From contig OY294068.1 of the NCBI GenBank assembly GCA_958510875.1, positions 69,294,633-69,358,632 of the forward strand: 64,000 bases of DNA, written 5' to 3'. The notes under the pieces are model-generated. The model was not told where the DNA came from. It worked only from the letters and a program-made list of their open reading frames with translations, and ran no database searches. Below are positions 36,801-46,424 of this stretch, piece after piece (position 1 is the stretch's first letter; every line of letters starts with the position of its first letter). The position numbers were made by a program, and so were the translations under genes. This DNA comes from Endomychus coccineus. Its lineage: Eukaryota; Arthropoda; Insecta; Coleoptera; Endomychidae.

Positions 36801-39800
36801 ATTACCTTAGTAACTTCATGATATTCCAATTATTCAATCCTGGTCTTGTATTACCCATATTCAAACTGCAATCCCTTTTGTTGTTGTTATATTTGACTAT
36901 AGATATCTTAAGATATCCATGTTTATTTATACATTGTATCGTATTGTCACGTCACATTAGTGATCCTCAAGTACAAATGATAAAAACCCAGGAACAAGTA
37001 TTTATGAACATGTAAAATTAAAAAAAAATAACGGCTTCCACTATCGATTTTCTACTTTGTTTTTTTACCACTTATAAGTGATAAAAAACAAAATAAAAGT
37101 TATTTTATTATATCATGTCAACTATTTGTTTCAATCTTGGATTTTCCTTAATTAACATTCCGATATATCCTAAGAATAGAAATATGGTCTTAATCAAGCA
37201 GTTAATCCGTAAATGGGTTCAAGATTTAAATAAGGTATTATATAAATTTTTTCAAGAGTTATGATGTTTATATTGAAATTGAAAGTAATGAAAAGATCAT
37301 TTGTGCTCCATTTTGGGTAATTACAAGAGTTAGATTTTGGAGAAATTTTGAAGTTCACGGGTAAAATGTCGCCATACATAGAATTCCTAGAATATAAAGT
37401 CGGAAAAGTATGCTATAGTGAAAAATTATTTATTTGCAGGTTGATGGAGTTCTCAATCGTCTACATGTAGCGTTGCCTAAACCAAGAGATAACAAAGTAC
37501 GACCACCTTGTATTCCCCAGAATATTCTAGCGAAAAAGCAATTAATTTCCGAAAAACAACAACGCAAATTAGAAAGGGACATAGAGGTTGAAGAGGGTGA
37601 TGATTATGTACTCGATCTTAAAAAGCATTACATAGAAATAGATGAAAAAGAACGATACGATATAATTCCAGAATTCTGGGAAGGACATAATATTGCAGAT
37701 TATATCGACCCTGATATATTCGACAAATTGGAGGAACTTGAACGCGAAGAAGAAATTCGTGAAGAATCCGGAATGTACGTTGTTCCGAAAATAGAACTCG
37801 ATGAAACGATGCGAGAAATTAGAGCTCTAGCTTTACAGATTAGGGATAAAAGGGCCATCATGCAAGCTGAAGCAAGGATTAATAAGCAGTGCAGAAAACC
37901 GGTAATGCCTCGAACTGCTGGCTCCAAGATCAAAGGTCGTTTGGTGTCTAAATTGCGTTCCGAAATGCAGAACTTGGGCGTTGACATGAGTGATACAAAA
38001 AATGCTCATTTCACTAAAACTAGGGCAGCCCGATCGTTGGGAACGGTATCTAAACATATGCGTATGGACACAAGTGGAAATGATGGAAGGCCCGGAAGCA
38101 GTAAATTGAAAGCATTGGTGAGGCCGTCAAGAAATGATATGGGAGTCAAGGATGTTGCTGTAAGTTCCTCGCAATCTATTATATCGTGTATCTGTCCCTT
38201 AAACTTATGTCTGATAATTTTAAATACTGCATTGTTGGCTGATAAATGCTACATTCTTTGTTTGAAAGATAATTCCAATGCCAAAGTTCACGGGGACTAT
38301 ATAGTTGTATCATTGCCTCTACGTCATTAAAAATATTAGTATGAATCAACGCGATAATTCTGCGTCAAGTGACTGTTAAAATACGCTTTTAACATTTCAA
38401 TGTCAATTACTGAACATTAATCAAGACGGTACATGTATGTTGATTATCCTAAGAATTTATAAGATTCATTGAATTTATCCAAAGTATTGTATCATAATTA
38501 TTTTAAACATTGGTTATTGACGATGCGTCGAAACAGTTTGTGTGATTTATACAGGATGGTCCAGTTTATATCATCAGGATTTCACCAGCCAATAGTTTAT
38601 CGAAAAGTAAAGGTAGTTTGTATAATAAACTATGGTCGAAGAAGGCTTCGTTTTCGAGATACAGGGGGGTTGGAATTGACAAAAAAAATTTGTTTTTTGC
38701 GAATATCTCCGGAACCGTTTATCGTACAGAAAACAGCTTTTGTAATCATAGTAAGCTATGTTCTGTGCGATAACAATTTTTTTTTTTAGTCATAATGGGT
38801 GAAGATTTTGAAGGGGTATTGGGTTGGGTGTTTTTCTCCCCAACTTTTACGATTTTGAGACAACCATTTGAACCGCCAATGTTTTCTACACAAAAAGGTA
38901 TTCTTGGTCATAAGCTCTAAAGTTGACCGTTTTCGACAAAAATCAACTTTTATGTTGAAAAACATGGTCAATTCTTTGAAATAAAATTTATTTTTTACTA
39001 ATTAATCAAAATTTATTTAAACGTTAGAACAAGTAACAAAATCAAAAAATTCACCATGTTTTTCAACATAAAAGTTGATTTTTTCTCGAAAACTGTCAAC
39101 TTTAGAGCTTATGACCAAGAGTACCTTTTTGTGTAGAAAGCATTGGCGGTTCAATGGTTGTCTCAAAACCGTACTTCTTCCAGTGGCGTAGAAGTTGGGA
39201 AGAAAAACACCCACTACCCCTTCAAAATCTTCACCAATTATGACTAAAATCGCACAGAACACGAGAAAATACAGGCTGTTCGGAAACAACGTTAAGATAC
39301 TTCAGGATGGTTACAATAAAAGAAGTTCATGTAAACAAGGGTCCGAAAAATGCTTTTTAAGGGAGCTGTAGCAAGAGGGGTGAAGCTTGTATGGGCACAA
39401 ACATTGCCGAGGTCCAGCTGAAAATGGGGATAACTTGAAAAATTGCATCCAATGAGATTGTAGCAAATGATTTCGCATGTTCTCAGTTCGCGCTAGTGAA
39501 TGAAACTATCACCACGTTATAAGCGTTTCTGACATTGAAAACGTTCTCGCATCCAACTGTTGTGTTGTGTTTCTGTGTGATGGTAAAGTGAGGTTAGTTG
39601 AGAAATAGTTTTTTTTTTCTATTCTACACTGCCAAGAGGAATCTATGTCGAGGAGGCATTTTTGTAATACTTTGAATTAAATATATAAGTAGTTCAAGTT
39701 AGTAGATCTACCGGGACATCAAAAAGTATCTTGGTCAAGGGTGGTTGTGGAATCTAAAACGTGTGTCTTTACTTGTGTCATATTAATTAATTTGAAGTTT

Positions 39801-42512
39801 TTCTAGCGCTTCAGACTCCGGGATTTTCACTTGGCCTATCGAAATTAGAAGGTTCGAATTATCTAAAAACATAATTGCATGAACGCCAGCCGTCCTATGT
39901 AATTAGCTACGAACGAAATCATTTTGACGTTTCCCTCGAGAAGCTCGCTACTCGTCAGTTGAGACCTGAGAGTACCTGCTTCTATTTTAATTAAATTTTC
40001 CTATTTAAACGGAATTTTTGGAAAAAAGAAGGGCCGTCGGGTGCGTATCGCGACTAAATCTAACAACATGGAGCGAAAACGGTACGCAAAAAGCCCTCGT
40101 AAAGAAGTTCTATGTTCCTATCTTTTGCACTTTTCCAACTCGCGAGCTACGGGCTTCTTACGTGAACGTCATTCCATTTATCGAAAATTAACTATTTTAA
40201 AACCGTTTTCGACCCGGTTTGTGGCTATCCCGACCTTTTACAAGGTTCAAAGTTAACATTTCAACAATTTTTATTATTATATTAATTTGTATTCATTATT
40301 GTTTTACAACTGAAATAAATAGGTATGAAAATTGTAGGTTATTGATGATGTCAGTGTGACAGTGACATAATTATTTCAAACGTAAACTAAGACATACGTT
40401 TTAGATTCCACAACCACCCTTGACCAAGATACTTTTTGATATCCCGGTATAATATTAAAATTTTAATCACTTTTAGATTTAACTTCCGTTACTCAAGTTT
40501 CAGCGCCATTGTAATATTGATAATATTGCTATAGTTGGTTAAATATAGTAACTCTAGTCCCTTTTGGTCGTGGAACCTTCCAAGACTCTTAAGAAGAAAT
40601 TAAATTAAAAATAAAGGTAGCTTTTTAATACGGGCTGGTTTCTCAAAGCAGGAGTTGACGTCACGTGAAGGGGAAATGTACAAGATTCATCGCTCGACTG
40701 TTTAACAATTCAGTAAAATGAAGAACTTGAAAAAAAAAGAGTGATGAGGAAGTGATGGAATTGTACAATAGTGAAACAATGAGAATTATAAACAGCGAAC
40801 TGAATGATGTAACGAAGAATTTTATACATTCACAGCTATGAAATGTTGATTGTACACCTGCAGGCAGGCGCTATATCTATGTATAAAAGAAGCCCTCGAG
40901 TTTACCGATATTTAGCAGCATACTTTCAGTTGTCTTCCATAAGGACTCTGTAATACCTCTTGTCTAAAATTCCTTTCACCATAGGAATTGATACTTCATT
41001 GCTACGACAACTGAAATTAAAAGTTGATGACATGAAAGACCTAATTTCCCTAATTTTTGATGAAATTTCACTATCTAAGGATTTCATTATGAGGCATATC
41101 GACAAGAAATATCAGGTTTTCAAGATATGGGGGAGAGTTAGGGCGAAGTCAGGAAACAGCAAATCATGCGTTAGTTTTCATGACAAGAGGTCTAAGAAAA
41201 AAATGGAAGCAAGTAGTAGCTTAATACTTTGTTTCTAGTACTGGTATTTCGGAAATAATACCATGAAATTCAGAACAATGAGAAGAGTTGCAGGGCATTT
41301 AAAAAAATGTAGTTTTTTCCAAAGTAAATTCCTAATTGGTTCAAATATGCCGCATTGCGTCATAAGTACCTAAACCAACAATCGAGCTCCAATATAGTGA
41401 GGGGGAAAACCGAGACAATGTTGCCATTCTACTTATTCATGGTTAGATAACGATCTCAAATTCATAAAGAGTGAGAATTAAGGGAAGGTTCAACCTCTCT
41501 CTTTCATAATGATGGTATCACAATATATAACTTCCATATTATTAATGGAAATTATTCATATATTATAGCAAATATCAGAGGCCATTTCAAGGGGCAACGT
41601 CGCCAATTATTTTGAGTATGAAGTCATTGAATTTATTTAATAACATTGATTCCAATTTTCAACATAATTCATTTTCAAACCATACGCATGTTTTGAATAC
41701 GAATTTAATAAGTTTGAAATTGCCGTCAGCGTCTATTAAAATTTTTTTGTGACATTAGTTTTATTATCATTCATAGCAGGCATATTTCAAATTACGCGGT
41801 CTCTTTCAATTCAAAAGACGCTCCAAATCGAATTCCTGCTGTAGTTGATCCAGCCAGCAATCAGAGGGAGGCTGCTTCTGTGTCCTGACATGGAGCTTGC
41901 GTTAATCTCTATTGTTCTGTGATTACAGCCCTCTAAAGAGTGAACCCTGTAGATAGATTTTTGCTAATACCTTCGAAACGATTTATTATAAAATTATATA
42001 ATTCAAAATGATTGATTATTTTTAATATATTATTAAATATAAGAGTTTGATTTTCACTAATTTAATTAAGACGGAGTGAAGTTTTCCTCTTTTCGGCTCG
42101 CTTACTCACATAAACTTTTTTTTTAACTGACTCGTTTAACCATTATTGGAAAAATGTCATAAACAAATGAAATAGTAAATAATAAGCTTGAAGTTTTGTT
42201 CAGATATTGTTTGATTAGACCCGTATTGTTAAGTTATTATCAATATAATTGAGGAGTTAATTATGAAAATGTGTTTCATAACAAAATAGCGGGAAAAAGT
42301 GAAAAGTTTTGATAATTAGAAGTTGACAAAGTACCTAATGAAAATTATTGTTTCAGATGAAAAATAAACTTGCTAAAATTGCGCACAGAGCAATCAGTAA
42401 AAAAGTTGGAAGAATGGGACTTAAAGGAGAAGCTGACAGATTTATTGGTACGAAAATGCCTAAACATCTTTTCTCAGGTAAAAGAGGAAGTGGAAAGACA
42501 GATCGTCGTTAA
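27806..42512 (+). CDS. GTPBP4: NOG1/GTPBP4, nucleolar GTPase of 60S ribosome assembly
   Basis: Six exons give 645 aa (human 634): 27806-27856, 27917-28191, 32114-32313, 34552-35087, 37440-38159 and 42357-42512 (stop TAA). All junctions are GT-AG and keep the frame. The start is [20 protein letters not shown]. An N-terminal helical domain follows ([26 protein letters not shown]). The Obg-type GTPase has G1 GFPNVGKS (176-183), G3 DTPG (222-225) and G4 NKTD (290-293). The NOG1 C-terminal half contains [12 protein letters not shown] and [12 protein letters not shown], and the basic end [19 protein letters not shown]1 joins pre-60S particles in the nucleolus, contacts the peptide exit tunnel and leaves in the cytoplasm. 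All GTPase motifs are intact. Introns of 60 bp to 4.2 kb hold most of the nearby transposons. AATAAA signals lie at 42681 and 42867. Confidence 0.96.
29112..30805 (-). mobile_element. Jockey-like LINE, 5'-truncated, in NOG1 intron 2
   Basis: The minus strand carries the RT domain: [57 protein letters not shown] and the catalytic box [11 protein letters not shown]-terminal region without RNase H follows ([20 protein letters not shown]). The RT is broken in two places. Near 30205 about 10 bases are lost in the motif before [13 protein letters not shown], and an in-frame TAG lies at 29758-29760 where a Tyr is expected. The 3' end carries a TTATC-type simple tail (29115-29141). The 5' part is missing from about 30805. 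It lies inside a dispersed repeat also found at 1.87-2.03 kb. Confidence 0.85.
30820..31097. repeat. Right part of the dispersed repeat interrupted by the LINE
   Basis: ATGCTCAAAACCGATATTTCC and TACCCCGATTACAATACTTC (30821-30890), followed by a TATAGCGAGGGAAGT block, match 1940-2035 in the window. The left part lies at about 29060-29111. The LINE therefore inserted into a pre-existing repeat copy. Confidence 0.5.
31098..31490 (+). pseudogene. Second non-LTR RT fragment, plus strand
   Basis: The 130-codon frame has [20 protein letters not shown] (the S-APG-D-G-I motif of jockey-like RTs, Asp lost). It then has [29 protein letters not shown] and [17 protein letters not shown], the segment just before the first catalytic Asp. 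About 30 residues between these blocks are scrambled by indels. It is a different copy and orientation from the LINE at 29-30.8 kb. Confidence 0.6.
32870..34010 (-). pseudogene. hAT-type transposase, decayed, in NOG1 intron 3
   Basis: The minus strand in order reads [20 protein letters not shown] (first DDE-region Asp), [60 protein letters not shown] and finally [20 protein letters not shown], the C-terminal dimerisation motif. At least two in-frame TAA codons (about 33745-33770) and two frameshifts (near 33640 and 33140) interrupt it. It is a different hAT lineage from the 3.2-4.8 kb element. Terminal repeats were not found. It lies antisense to NOG1. Confidence 0.75.
34380..34430 (-). ncRNA. 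Weak hammerhead-like motif, locus 2
   Basis: Minus strand has an exact CTGATGA (34417-34423) and, 25 bases on, CGAAA (34387-34391). The segment between them pairs poorly as stem II, so this may be chance. It is recorded because similar motifs recur in the window. Confidence 0.15.
35502..35540 (-). ncRNA. Decayed hammerhead-ribozyme-like core, locus 3
   Basis: The minus strand reads CTGATAA, then a 6-bp stem GGTTAC-TTG-GTAGCC (one wobble pair), then AAAAGTCC in place of GAAAGTCC. The arrangement matches box 1 / stem II / GAAA of a hammerhead, with one substitution in each conserved box. Its flanks align with locus 1 at 18.25 kb, so both derive from one repeat family. It is in NOG1 intron 4. 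Confidence 0.4.
35541..37439 (+). other. NOG1 intron 4, remainder
   Basis: No further gene is recognised. The frames at 35734-36036, 36818-37015 and 37194-37379 have no known domain. A slightly G+C-richer patch lies near 35830-35930. Confidence 0.3.
38758..39261. mobile_element. Foldback element in NOG1 intron 5
   Basis: Arms of about 205 bp (38758-38968 against 39051-39261) are near-perfect inverted copies (GTGAAGATTTTGAAGGGGTA, GAGCTTATGACCAAGA and others) around an 80-bp loop. The outer flanks (ATACAGGATGGTCCAG on the left, ACAGGCTGTTCGGAA on the right) look like ends of common insect repeats. There is no transposase; frames inside are arm translations. Confidence 0.7.
39711..40447. mobile_element. 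TA-flanked DNA transposon, non-autonomous, 737 bp
   Basis: Terminal inverted repeats of about 55 bp begin CCGGGACATCAAAAAGTATC and are flanked by TA on both sides (39709-39710, 40448-40449). A TA duplication points to the Tc1/mariner group or a relative. The internal frame at 40041-40256 is basic and unrecognised. It sits in NOG1 intron 5. Confidence 0.65.
40720..41236 (+). pseudogene. P-element transposase fragment in NOG1 intron 5
   Basis: Plus strand, in order: [14 protein letters not shown], then [14 protein letters not shown], then [20 protein letters not shown], then [15 protein letters not shown] and, after a frameshift near 41125, [20 protein letters not shown] with [10 protein letters not shown]. 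This is the start of the RNase-H-like domain of P/THAP9 transposases, including the first acidic motif. An in-frame TAA (about 40952) and the frameshift show decay. It differs from the 57-61 kb copy, so at least two P lineages are present. Confidence 0.75.
41237..42356 (+). other. NOG1 intron 5, remainder
   Basis: No gene or clear repeat is seen. The last bases form the acceptor TGTTTCAG before exon 6. Confidence 0.35.
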
Positions 42513-42989
42513 AAATACATCGTGTATTGTTGTTATATTCAGATGTATATGAGAATTGTAATTAAATAATTCAAATATTATTTGATCTCTTGAATTTTTT
42601 CCCATAAATAGATCTTAAAACATTTTTGTTGTACCACATTCGAATTAAGAAAAATTCATGTATCACCAAACTAAGAAGTGAATAAACTGATTTAGTTTCT
42701 GGTTAAAGGAATATGATCTTAATCGTAACGGTATTTATTATTTATTGCCAACAAAAGTGAAAAACTACTTTCACATATGTATTTGAAAATGAGAATATAA
42801 TCTTAACATATTATTTCAATCCAGTTGACGTTACTCAATTTCTAAAAATGTAAATCAGTGAATGTAAATAAAATGTTTTTGTAAAAAGGTATCTTCCTAA
42901 AATTCCGCTTACCACCTGGGATGTCTTTGCTTACCACAGTTTGAGATCTGTTGTAGAGCAGTTTATTAAAAACATCCAATAAGACTTAG

Positions 42990-44491
42990 TAGTCCAGGCT
43001 GTGAAACGGAAAATAAAAAAAAAAACGTAAGTTCGAATCAAAAATTTTTTTTTGTATTAGCTTCAGGAGGTTCTCAGGATCATTCATACACCTTGAAACC
43101 TGTTGGGAACCCCAACCCCATCCATTGAAGACGAAAATGGCCCGAAATCTCCAAGTCTTGAATTGTATTTTCTTCAAAAAAAAGGTATTTTGGCATTTCG
43201 AGTGCACCTAGGATGCTTTTTGGGTCGCTGAACACGAATCCGTAGCCAGATTTACTTGCAATCCATCGTAGGGGTGGTCAAATCGACAAAATTGACCAAT
43301 TTCGAACCCCTAATATGTTATTTTGCAATTCACGTGTTTTTGGCATTTCGAATCACCAAGGGGGTTTTTTGGGTCGCTGAACACGAATCCGAAGTCAGAT
43401 TCACTTGCAATCCATCGTTGGAGTGGTAAAATCTACAAAATTGGCCAATTTTGCACCCCTAATCTAATGAAAGAATGACATACGATGCACAGTGAACTGT
43501 ACATATTGCAAAGGTTCTACTTGTGCCAATGTTGACACCGAGACGTCTGCCAATGATGAGGAAGATGATGATACACAATTATGTGATAATATAGATTTTA
43601 CCAACTGCGAAGATGAAGATGGAGATCAACGTGATAATAATAATAGAGGCGAGCCAATTCTTGAAAATGATGATTCTGATGACGAATATTGTAGTGAGTA
43701 TTGTAAGTAATTGTATAAAAAAAATAAGGTCAAGAATTAAAAAAAATATAGTAGTTGAATATTTGATTTCTTTATCAAACAATTACTAATATTCCTATTC
43801 TCTTAATATTAAAAAAGGAGAAAACTCGGAAGTAATTTTAAAATGCAAAAATTTAGAAGCGTGTCAAATTAGCCATTTTTGTAAATGTCCCACCCCTACG
43901 ATGATATTCGAGTAAATCTGGCTTCGGAATCGTATTCAGCGACCCAAAAAACCTACTTGGTGCATTCGAAATGCCTAAAACACGTAAATTGCGAAAGAAT
44001 ATATTAGGGGATGCAAAATTAGCCAATTTTGTCGATTTTACCTCTCCTACGATAAATTTCAAGTAAATCTAGCTTCGGATTCGTATTCAGCGGCCCAAAA
44101 AACTTCCTTGGTGCATCTCGAAATGCCAAAAACACGTCAATTGCAAAATAACATATTAGGGGTGCGAAATTGGCCAATTTTGTCGATTTGACCACTCTTA
44201 TGATGGATTGCAAGTAAATCTGGCTATGGATTCGTGTTCAGCGACCCAAAAAAAACCCTAGGTGCACTCGAAATGCCAAAATACCTTTTTTTGTAGAAAA
44301 TACAATTCAAGACTTGGAGATTTCGGGCCATTTTCGCTCCCAATGGGTGGGATTGGGGTTCCCAAGAGGGGTTTTAAGGTGTATGAATGATCCTGAGAAC
44401 CTCCTGAAGCTAATGCAAAAAAAAAATTTCGATTCGAAGCTACATGTTTTTTTTTTATTATAGCTAAAATCCCGGTTCACAGCCTGGACTA
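42990..44491. mobile_element. Large foldback element with 155-bp internal repeats
   Basis: The ends TAGTCCAGGCTGTGAA and TTCACAGCCTGGACTA are exact inverted copies. The arms (42990-43470 and 43850-44491) are built from about 155-bp units carrying GGGTCGCTGAACACGAATCC, GGCATTTCGA and CCCCTAATATGTTA. There are two units in the left arm and three in the right. Both sides are bordered by TAG (42987-42989, 44492-44494). The unique loop contains a short acidic ORF. FB-like structure; no transposase is seen. Confidence 0.8.
43492..43710 (+). other. Short acidic Cys-containing ORF in the foldback loop
   Basis: 72 codons with no ATG at the start: NCTYCKGSTCANVDTETS, then a run rich in Asp/Glu/Asn, ending DDEYCSEYCK. 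The CxxC pairs at both ends are notable. It lies in the only single-copy part of the foldback element. It could be a captured host exon or a remnant of an element protein. No match is recognised, and no promoter or splice evidence is visible. Confidence 0.25.
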
Positions 44492-44754
44492 TAGGGGGAG
44501 TGTCCTATTATTCCATAAAGTTACTCGAACACGAGACAAACGTCATGACATCTTGAACATATGATTTACGATTCGAACACCAGACAGACACCTTGACACC
44601 TCGTCTAGGATACTTAGAAACAGCCTGTATCTCAACCATGAACTCCTCATTAGAAACAACTTGTATAGTTCATATAGTCACAAAACGATTGACAAGTAAC
44701 AGTTACACCTTGGAGCTGCTTCATTTACAGATGGCGCCTACAGAAAACTATGAC

Positions 44755-44860
44755 TGTTCATAGATTCACCCATGACAGTTCATAGATCCACCATTACAGT
44801 TCATAGATCCGTCATGACAGTTCATCGTTTGACATACACCCACCATGACAGTTCAGACAG
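44755..44860 (+). repeat. Short tandem repeat, CATGACAGTTCATAGATCC type
   Basis: Four to five imperfect copies of a 20-25 bp unit lie between 44755 and 44860: CATGACAGTTCATAGATCCA, CATTACAGTTCATAGATCCG, CATGACAGTTCATCG and CATGACAGTTCAGAC. No function is evident. Confidence 0.65.
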
Positions 44861-45148
44861 ACGCCATGACACCGCCTCGGAGATGATCACGTGATTGACG
44901 TAATAACGCATCCTACAAACAACCTGTTTGTACACACAATTCCTACACGTTTTATATTCAGGATAAATTTCATAATATACTGCCTTATATCTGTTTGGGA
45001 GGATGAGATTATTTGAAAATTTACCCATAATCGTTGAAAACTCATTCTAGATCGAATTATATTAAACAGATGTTGGAATATGAAATGTTCCCAAACTGAG
45101 GAACACGGTCCTCAAAATTATATATATATATATATATATATAAATATA

Positions 45149-45405
45149 TATATTTGTATGTTTTCTTGGTATATTGGTTCGTATATATACTGATAATGAA
45201 ATAAAAATTCTGTTTTGACGTTTCTGCGGCTGCAGACGCATTTCATTAATCGAAATCATCTATTCTTTTCTAAATTACATGTAAACACTAATTCAATTAA
45301 CAATTTTGATAAAGGCAATAAACGTTGTCGAAACGTCAAAACAGAATTTTTATTTCATTATCAGTATATATACGAACCAATATACCAAGAAAACATACAA
45401 ATATT
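45149..45405. repeat. Palindrome with 77-bp arms and hammerhead-like motif
   Basis: ATATTTGTATGTTTTCTTGG...GACGTTTC (45149-45225) is repeated in inverted orientation at 45329-45405 around a loop of about 100 bases. The right arm starts with TTGATAAAGGCAA-TAAAC-GTTGTCGAAACGTC (45306-45337). This resembles a decayed hammerhead: a box 1 variant, a 5-bp stem, then an exact CGAAACGTC. It is flanked by TA repeats. Confidence 0.6.
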
Positions 45406-45432
45406 ACAAATGGTTCAAGAATATCAACAAAA

Positions 45433-45437
<5 letters not shown>

Positions 45438-45468
<31 letters not shown>

Positions 45469-45866
45469 AAGTTTAAAGTTTCTTTGCCTAATTGGCCACT
45501 ATCGTGTATGTAACTTAAGAGATATAGAATTAAATTTTCTGAATTATGAAGATAACTTAGATAATTTAACATAGGATTATAAAGATGAATAAACGTAAAA
45601 GGTTGGCAAACACCCTGGACTAGAAATCCAGAAATGTGGGTTCGAATCCCGCCTATGGTTCAACCTTTTACGTTTATTCATCTTTATAATCCTATGTTAA
45701 ATTATATATATATATATATATTATTTAATTTAACATAGGATTATAAAGATGAATAAACGTAAATTATCTAAGTTATCTTCATAATTCAGAAAATTTAATT
45801 CTATATCTCTTAAGTTACATACACGATCAATTAGGCAAAGAAACTTTAAACTTGTTTATAATTAAC
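45438..45866. mobile_element. Palindromic SINE cluster with a partial tRNA-like head
   Basis: From left: a (TA)n tail (45438-45466), an inverted SINE body (45467-45605), a forward tRNA-like head lacking its 5' part (45606-45661), a short forward body piece (45662-45703), a (TA)n run, then a piece inverted relative to it and a forward body to 45863. Body words such as GTTACATACACGAT and CTTTGCCTAATTGG identify the family of the complete copy at 46116. The long near-perfect pairing would fold into a hairpin. It could arise by repeated insertion or by replication template switching. Confidence 0.6.
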
Positions 45867-46115
45867 CAGAACAATTCTCAGTCAGTTCTATTGAAATATA
45901 TAAGAACCAGGATGCTGTCATTTGAATAAGAACTGTCATGTAACTGCCAACCATAGCAGTACTAACCTACAATCCTTACTTCAAAAAACGACTGAACTTT
46001 AGATGAATATGCGTGAATAGTTGATCTATGGTAGGGCATCGAATCGCATTGTGTTCATCAATGATCTACTATCCTTTCAGAGGTTTATATTTACAAAAAA
46101 TATAAAAATCTAATA

Positions 46116-46336
46116 GGACCGAAGTGGTGTAATTGGTAAACACCCTGGACTAGAAATCCAGAAATGTGGGTTCGAATCCCGTCTATGGTTCAATCTTTTA
46201 CGTTTATTCATCTTTATAATCCTATGTTAAATTATCTAAGTTATCTTCATAATTCAGAAAATTTAATTCTATATCTCTTAAGTTACATACACGATAGTGG
46301 CCAATTAGGCAAAGAAACTTTAAACTTGTTTATATA
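46116..46336 (+). mobile_element. tRNA-derived SINE, full copy
   Basis: The head at 46116-46191 has tRNA layout: acceptor GGACCGA pairing mostly with the 3' ATGGTTC, D-arm GGTGTAATTGGTAAACACC, anticodon arm CTGGA-CTAGAAA-TCCAG (anticodon position AGA) and TpsiC arm GGGTTCGAATCCC with box B intact. The AT-rich body continues to about 46336 and ends in a long (TA)n tail. It is not a functional tRNA gene: the acceptor stem is imperfect, no Ser-type long variable arm is present and a SINE body follows. Confidence 0.7.
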
Positions 46337-46338
46337 TG

Positions 46339-46420
<82 letters not shown>
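46334..46420. repeat. (TA)n tail of the SINE and LTR-element insertion point
   Basis: About 80 bases of near-uninterrupted TA end directly at TGTTATG, the first bases of the LTR. A shorter TA stretch (50852-50861) follows the element's right end, so the LTR element probably inserted into this TA run. Confidence 0.8.

Positions 46421-46424
<4 letters not shown>

Noticed and set aside
38160..38330. Extension of NOG1 exon 5 to the stop at 38328-38330
   Set aside because: GTAAGT follows at 38160, and the next exon at 42357 supplies the conserved NOG1 C-terminus.
42990..44491. Satellite or CRISPR-like array because of repeated 155-bp units
   Set aside because: The units are inverted between the arms, diverged, and bordered by exact terminal inverted repeats; this is a foldback transposon in a eukaryotic genome.
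45062..45572. Several overlapping frames with Ile-Tyr repeats on both strands
   Set aside because: They are translations of TA repeats and palindrome arms around 45.1-45.5 kb.
46116..46191. Functional tRNA-Ser(AGA) gene
   Set aside because: The acceptor stem is imperfect, there is no long variable arm, and a SINE body with TA tail follows. A 5'-deleted copy lies at 45.6 kb.
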